A stretch of 8,395 bases of DNA. It comes from an uncultured bacterium (lineage in GTDB: Bacteria; Cyanobacteriota; Vampirovibrionia; Gastranaerophilales; Gastranaerophilaceae). The stretch's first letter is position 1, and every line of letters starts with the position of its first letter. The notes beneath the pieces were generated by a model, which saw nothing but the letters and a program-made list of their open reading frames with translations, did not search any database and was not told where the DNA came from. Below are positions 6,919 through 8,395 of the stretch, piece by piece. The stretch spans positions 1 to 8,395 of the forward strand of contig CAMVQX010000065.1 of NCBI GenBank assembly GCA_947169755.1, given 5' to 3'. Both the position numbers and the translations under genes were made by a program.

Positions 6919-6984
6919 AAAGGAGTAAGAAAATGATAGAAAAATTAGAAAAGGAGTAAGAAAATGATAGAAAAATTAGAAAAG
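6919..6984 (+). repeat. 31-bp tandem duplication of a translation initiation region
   Basis: Positions 6919-6953 match 6950-6984 at a 31-base shift over 35 consecutive bases. Each copy carries GGAG, the spacer and ATGATAGAAAAATTAG, so both Shine-Dalgarno and start codon are duplicated (ATGs at 6933 and 6964). Because 31 is not a multiple of 3 the first ATG is out of frame with the main gene. The exact identity of the copies suggests a recent slippage event or possibly an assembly error. Confidence 0.9.
6933..6959 (+). CDS. Possible 8-codon upstream reading frame (leader peptide) of the SIMPL gene
   Basis: Created by the tandem duplication: ATG with its own GGAG and stop TAA at 6957-6959, encoding MIEKLEKE. 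The first seven residues equal the N-terminus of the downstream protein. The stop lies inside the Shine-Dalgarno/spacer of the main start (6953-6963) and only four bases before its ATG, a geometry suited to termination-reinitiation. The peptide itself probably has no function. Whether it is translated is unknown. Confidence 0.3.
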   Translation: MIEKLEKE

Positions 6985-7683
6985 TTCCAATTGTTTGGAT
7001 TAGGTTTGGTATTGGCTTTAGGTTTGATTATTGCTGTAAATTCCGGAACGGGTAAAATGTCTGACAACAGAATCAGTGTTACAGGTTCTGCTTATAAGGT
7101 AGTAACTTCAGATTCCGCTCGTATGGAGTTTGAAATTATGGCACGTGAAGCTAATAAACAAATCGCGTACAATGTAGTAAAAAAACAACTTCCTGTTGTT
7201 AAAAAATATTTAGAAGACAAAGGTTTGACTGATATTGATGTACAATCAGCAAATGGCTATTATTCATACAAATACAATGCTAACGGCAATATGACAAATG
7301 ATGTTGCTTATTATAATTTGACGCAATCTGTTGTTGTAAAATCAGATGATGTAAAAAAGATTAAGGAAGTTTCAACGGATATTCAAAACCTTTTGGATCA
7401 AGGTATTGATATAAATATTTTGAATACTGAATATTTTTATTCAAAATTATCTGATTTAAAAGTTGAATTGTTGAAAGATGCAACTACTGATGCAAAAGAC
7501 AGAGCAACTGCTATGTTAAAAGCTACTCATAACAGACCGGCTAAAATTCAGGCTGTTAACATGGGTGTTTTCCAAATTACACCTGTAGACTCAACTAATG
7601 TATCAGATATGGGTATAAATGATACCTCTACTATTGAAAAGAAAGTTACTGCGGTTGCAAACGTTGTATTCCGCATAAAATAG
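6964..7683 (+). CDS. SIMPL-domain (DUF541) protein, membrane anchored
   Basis: 239 residues. A hydrophobic segment at about 9-25 (QLFGLGLVLALGLIIAV) without a clear cleavage site suggests a single membrane anchor with the remainder outside the inner membrane. The SIMPL domain spans about 36-239. It begins with the typical ISVTGSAYKVVTSDSARMEFEI (glycine plus alternating strand). It continues with an AYNVVKKQLPVVKKYLEDKGL helix at 68-88, DIDVQSANGYYSYKY at 90-104, TQSVVVKSDDVKKIKEV at 120-136, and the characteristic Ala/Asp-rich helix (LKDATTDAKDRATAML) at 170-185, followed by the final KIQAVNMGVF strand. The molecular role of this family is poorly defined. Start: GGAG and ATG at 6964 belong to the second copy of a duplicated initiation region; the copy at 6933 is out of frame. 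First gene of an operon with the Met-rich secreted protein, and divergent from gdhA. Confidence 0.9.
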   Translation: MIEKLEKFQLFGLGLVLALGLIIAVNSGTGKMSDNRISVTGSAYKVVTSDSARMEFEIMAREANKQIAYNVVKKQLPVVKKYLEDKGLTDIDVQSANGYYSYKYNANGNMTNDVAYYNLTQSVVVKSDDVKKIKEVSTDIQNLLDQGIDINILNTEYFYSKLSDLKVELLKDATTDAKDRATAMLKATHNRPAKIQAVNMGVFQITPVDSTNVSDMGINDTSTIEKKVTAVANVVFRIK

Positions 7684-7686
7684 GAG
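7682..7686 (+). promoter_or_regulatory. Shine-Dalgarno of the Met-rich protein, overlapping the SIMPL stop codon
   Basis: AGGAG shares its first two bases with the TAG stop (7681-7683) and lies 7 bases before the ATG at 7694. Ribosomes terminating on the first gene are therefore on top of the second gene's binding site, supporting coupled translation of the two genes. Confidence 0.65.
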
Positions 7687-7693
7687 AATTAAT

Positions 7694-8044
7694 ATGAAAA
7701 AGTTTTTAGTCCTTGCGTTTATTTGTTCGGCAATGCCGGCATTTGCGTTTGAAAGTATGCCGATAATTCCGGCATCAAGTATGTCCCCGATGCACGATAT
7801 GCAGACTATGCAAGAAAATAAATTCAGACTGGAACAAATTGACTATTACAATGATGTTGACACTGAAAAAGCTCGTTTTAGGAAAAACTCAAAAACAGAG
7901 GCAGAGCAGATTCAAGAAGTAAAAACTCAAATGCAAGATGTGCAAAATCAAATTCAACAAGCGATTGACAGAAAAATGAAAAACATGGAAAGATCTGAAA
8001 TCATTCGCGAAGGCGGAAAAATAAGAATTAAATATGGAGAATAA
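7694..8044 (+). CDS. Small secreted Met-rich, coiled-coil protein of unknown function
   Basis: 116 residues; I recognise no family. A Sec signal peptide covers residues 1-18 (MKKFLVLAF core, cleavage after AFA18 before FESM). The mature N-terminus is rich in methionine, with Met at 22, 30, 33, 36 and 39 and His34, a spacing (SMSPMHDMQTM) reminiscent of low-complexity metal-binding segments, though this is only a resemblance. Residues about 57-100 are highly charged and Gln-rich with heptad-like hydrophobics (AEQIQEVKTQMQDVQNQIQQ), predicting a helix or coiled coil. The end is basic with a short beta-like segment (GKIRIKYGE). It is the last gene of the SIMPL operon, 10 bases after the previous stop with an overlapping Shine-Dalgarno, and is followed immediately by a strong terminator. 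A role alongside the SIMPL protein in the envelope is inferred from position only. Confidence 0.8.
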   Translation: MKKFLVLAFICSAMPAFAFESMPIIPASSMSPMHDMQTMQENKFRLEQIDYYNDVDTEKARFRKNSKTEAEQIQEVKTQMQDVQNQIQQAIDRKMKNMERSEIIREGGKIRIKYGE

Positions 8045-8045
8045 G

Positions 8046-8075
8046 TTAAAAAGACCACTTAGGTGGTCTTTTTAA
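8046..8075. terminator. Bidirectional intrinsic terminator
   Basis: An inverted repeat with a GC-containing core, AGACCAC (8052-8058) and GTGGTCT (8063-8069), and a TTAG loop. A/T pairs extend the stem outward to about 13 bp (8046-8058 with 8063-8075). An A run on the left and a T run on the right (8069-8073) mean it has a U-tract in either direction. It serves the SIMPL operon on the plus strand and the convergent hydrolase on the minus strand, whose TAA stop (8072-8074) lies within the stem. Confidence 0.9.
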
Positions 8076-8395
8076 TTCTTTAACCATTCAACACAAAGTT
8101 CTGAAAAATCTTTTTTAAAATGCAGGAATAAATCTTCTGCGTGGCAGCCGTTTTCAAATTCTTTATATTTTTTTGTACAAATTGCTTTTTCATACAATTC
8201 TTTTGTGTGCCACGGGTGTACTGTAGGATCTTTTTCTCCTGCAATAAAAAGTGTCGCAGCTTTAACTTTTTCTATAACATCTATAGGTTTTGCTTTCTTT
8301 AAAGGAATAAGATAAGGGCGGATAGATGCAAATCTGTCGAGCTCAAACTTTTTAAATGTTTCACCCCAAGCTTCTTTTTTCCACATTTGGTTTTC
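8072..8395 (-). CDS. Alpha/beta hydrolase, C-terminal part (runs off right edge)
   Basis: The frame stays open to the window edge (residues E-N-Q precede the first Met at 8386), so about 107 C-terminal codons are visible and the N-terminus is outside. The pattern AATLFIAGEKDPTVHPWHTKE is the strand and loop carrying the catalytic acid of alpha/beta hydrolases (Asp in GEKD). It is followed by a helix and then GCHAEDLF, which supplies the catalytic His. The remaining residues (FKKDFSELCVEWLKN) form the usual closing helix. The nucleophile Ser motif (GxSxG) must lie beyond the edge. The family includes esterases, serine aminopeptidases and other hydrolases, so the substrate is unknown. It is convergent with the SIMPL operon and uses the same terminator hairpin. 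Confidence 0.8.
   Translation of the reverse strand, partial: ENQMWKKEAWGETFKKFELDRFASIRPYLIPLKKAKPIDVIEKVKAATLFIAGEKDPTVHPWHTKELYEKAICTKKYKEFENGCHAEDLFLHFKKDFSELCVEWLKN

Noticed and set aside
6933..6935. Upstream ATG as the true start of the SIMPL protein
   Set aside because: It has a good Shine-Dalgarno, but the frame stops after eight codons (TAA at 6957-6959) and is not in frame with the SIMPL gene. It is recorded instead as a possible upstream reading frame.
7765..7845. Met-rich segment as a proven copper-binding motif
   Set aside because: The spacing is suggestive, but no recognised copper-protein family or neighbouring copper gene supports it, so it is kept only as a speculative finding.
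8384..8386. ATG at 8386 as the start of a 104-residue hydrolase gene
   Set aside because: The frame remains open upstream to the window edge and the visible part holds only the Asp/His end of the fold, so this Met is internal to a truncated gene.

Overview
The window is low-GC (AT-rich throughout) and densely coded, with seven protein genes, an eighth tiny candidate reading frame, and no RNA genes, insertion sequences or CRISPR arrays that I can see. A giant AsmA-type envelope protein, several Sec signal peptides and clear Shine-Dalgarno/sigma70-like signals point to a diderm (Gram-negative-type) bacterium. The protein style and base composition would fit an uncultured gut lineage such as Gastranaerophilales/Vampirovibrionia. 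That placement is an impression from composition and family content, not a database result.

Layout. Bases 1-4222 (minus strand): a 1221-residue AsmA-family protein is followed, with a TAATG stop/start overlap, by the N-terminal part of a divergent U32-peptidase-like TIM-barrel protein that runs off the left edge. Bases 4346-5479 (plus strand): a small soluble histidine-kinase-like protein with no sensor domain, then a small secreted four-cysteine protein of unknown function. Bases 5476-6828 (minus strand): a complete NADP-type glutamate dehydrogenase, gdhA, which overlaps the previous gene tail-to-tail by 4 bases. Bases 6885-8044 (plus strand): a SIMPL-domain (DUF541) membrane-anchored protein and a small secreted Met-rich/coiled-coil protein, forming a two-gene operon that ends at a strong bidirectional terminator. 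Bases 8072-8395 (minus strand): the C-terminal part of an alpha/beta hydrolase that runs off the right edge.

How it fits together. Four of the seven products are predicted to be anchored in, or exported across, the inner membrane (AsmA-like, four-Cys protein, SIMPL protein, Met-rich protein), so the region looks like envelope housekeeping with a nitrogen-assimilation gene between the blocks. The most interesting signals are regulatory. Two adjacent plus-strand genes (4346 and 5048) lack a usable Shine-Dalgarno and have -10 hexamers spaced so that transcription would start at the A of the ATG (leaderless mRNAs). The gdhA and SIMPL promoters are divergent with abutting -35 boxes. A 31-bp tandem duplication of the SIMPL translation start creates an out-of-frame 8-codon upstream reading frame whose stop lies inside the real ribosome binding site. 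No stretch longer than 300 bases lacks a gene; the largest intergenic gap is the 123-base divergent region at 4223-4345.
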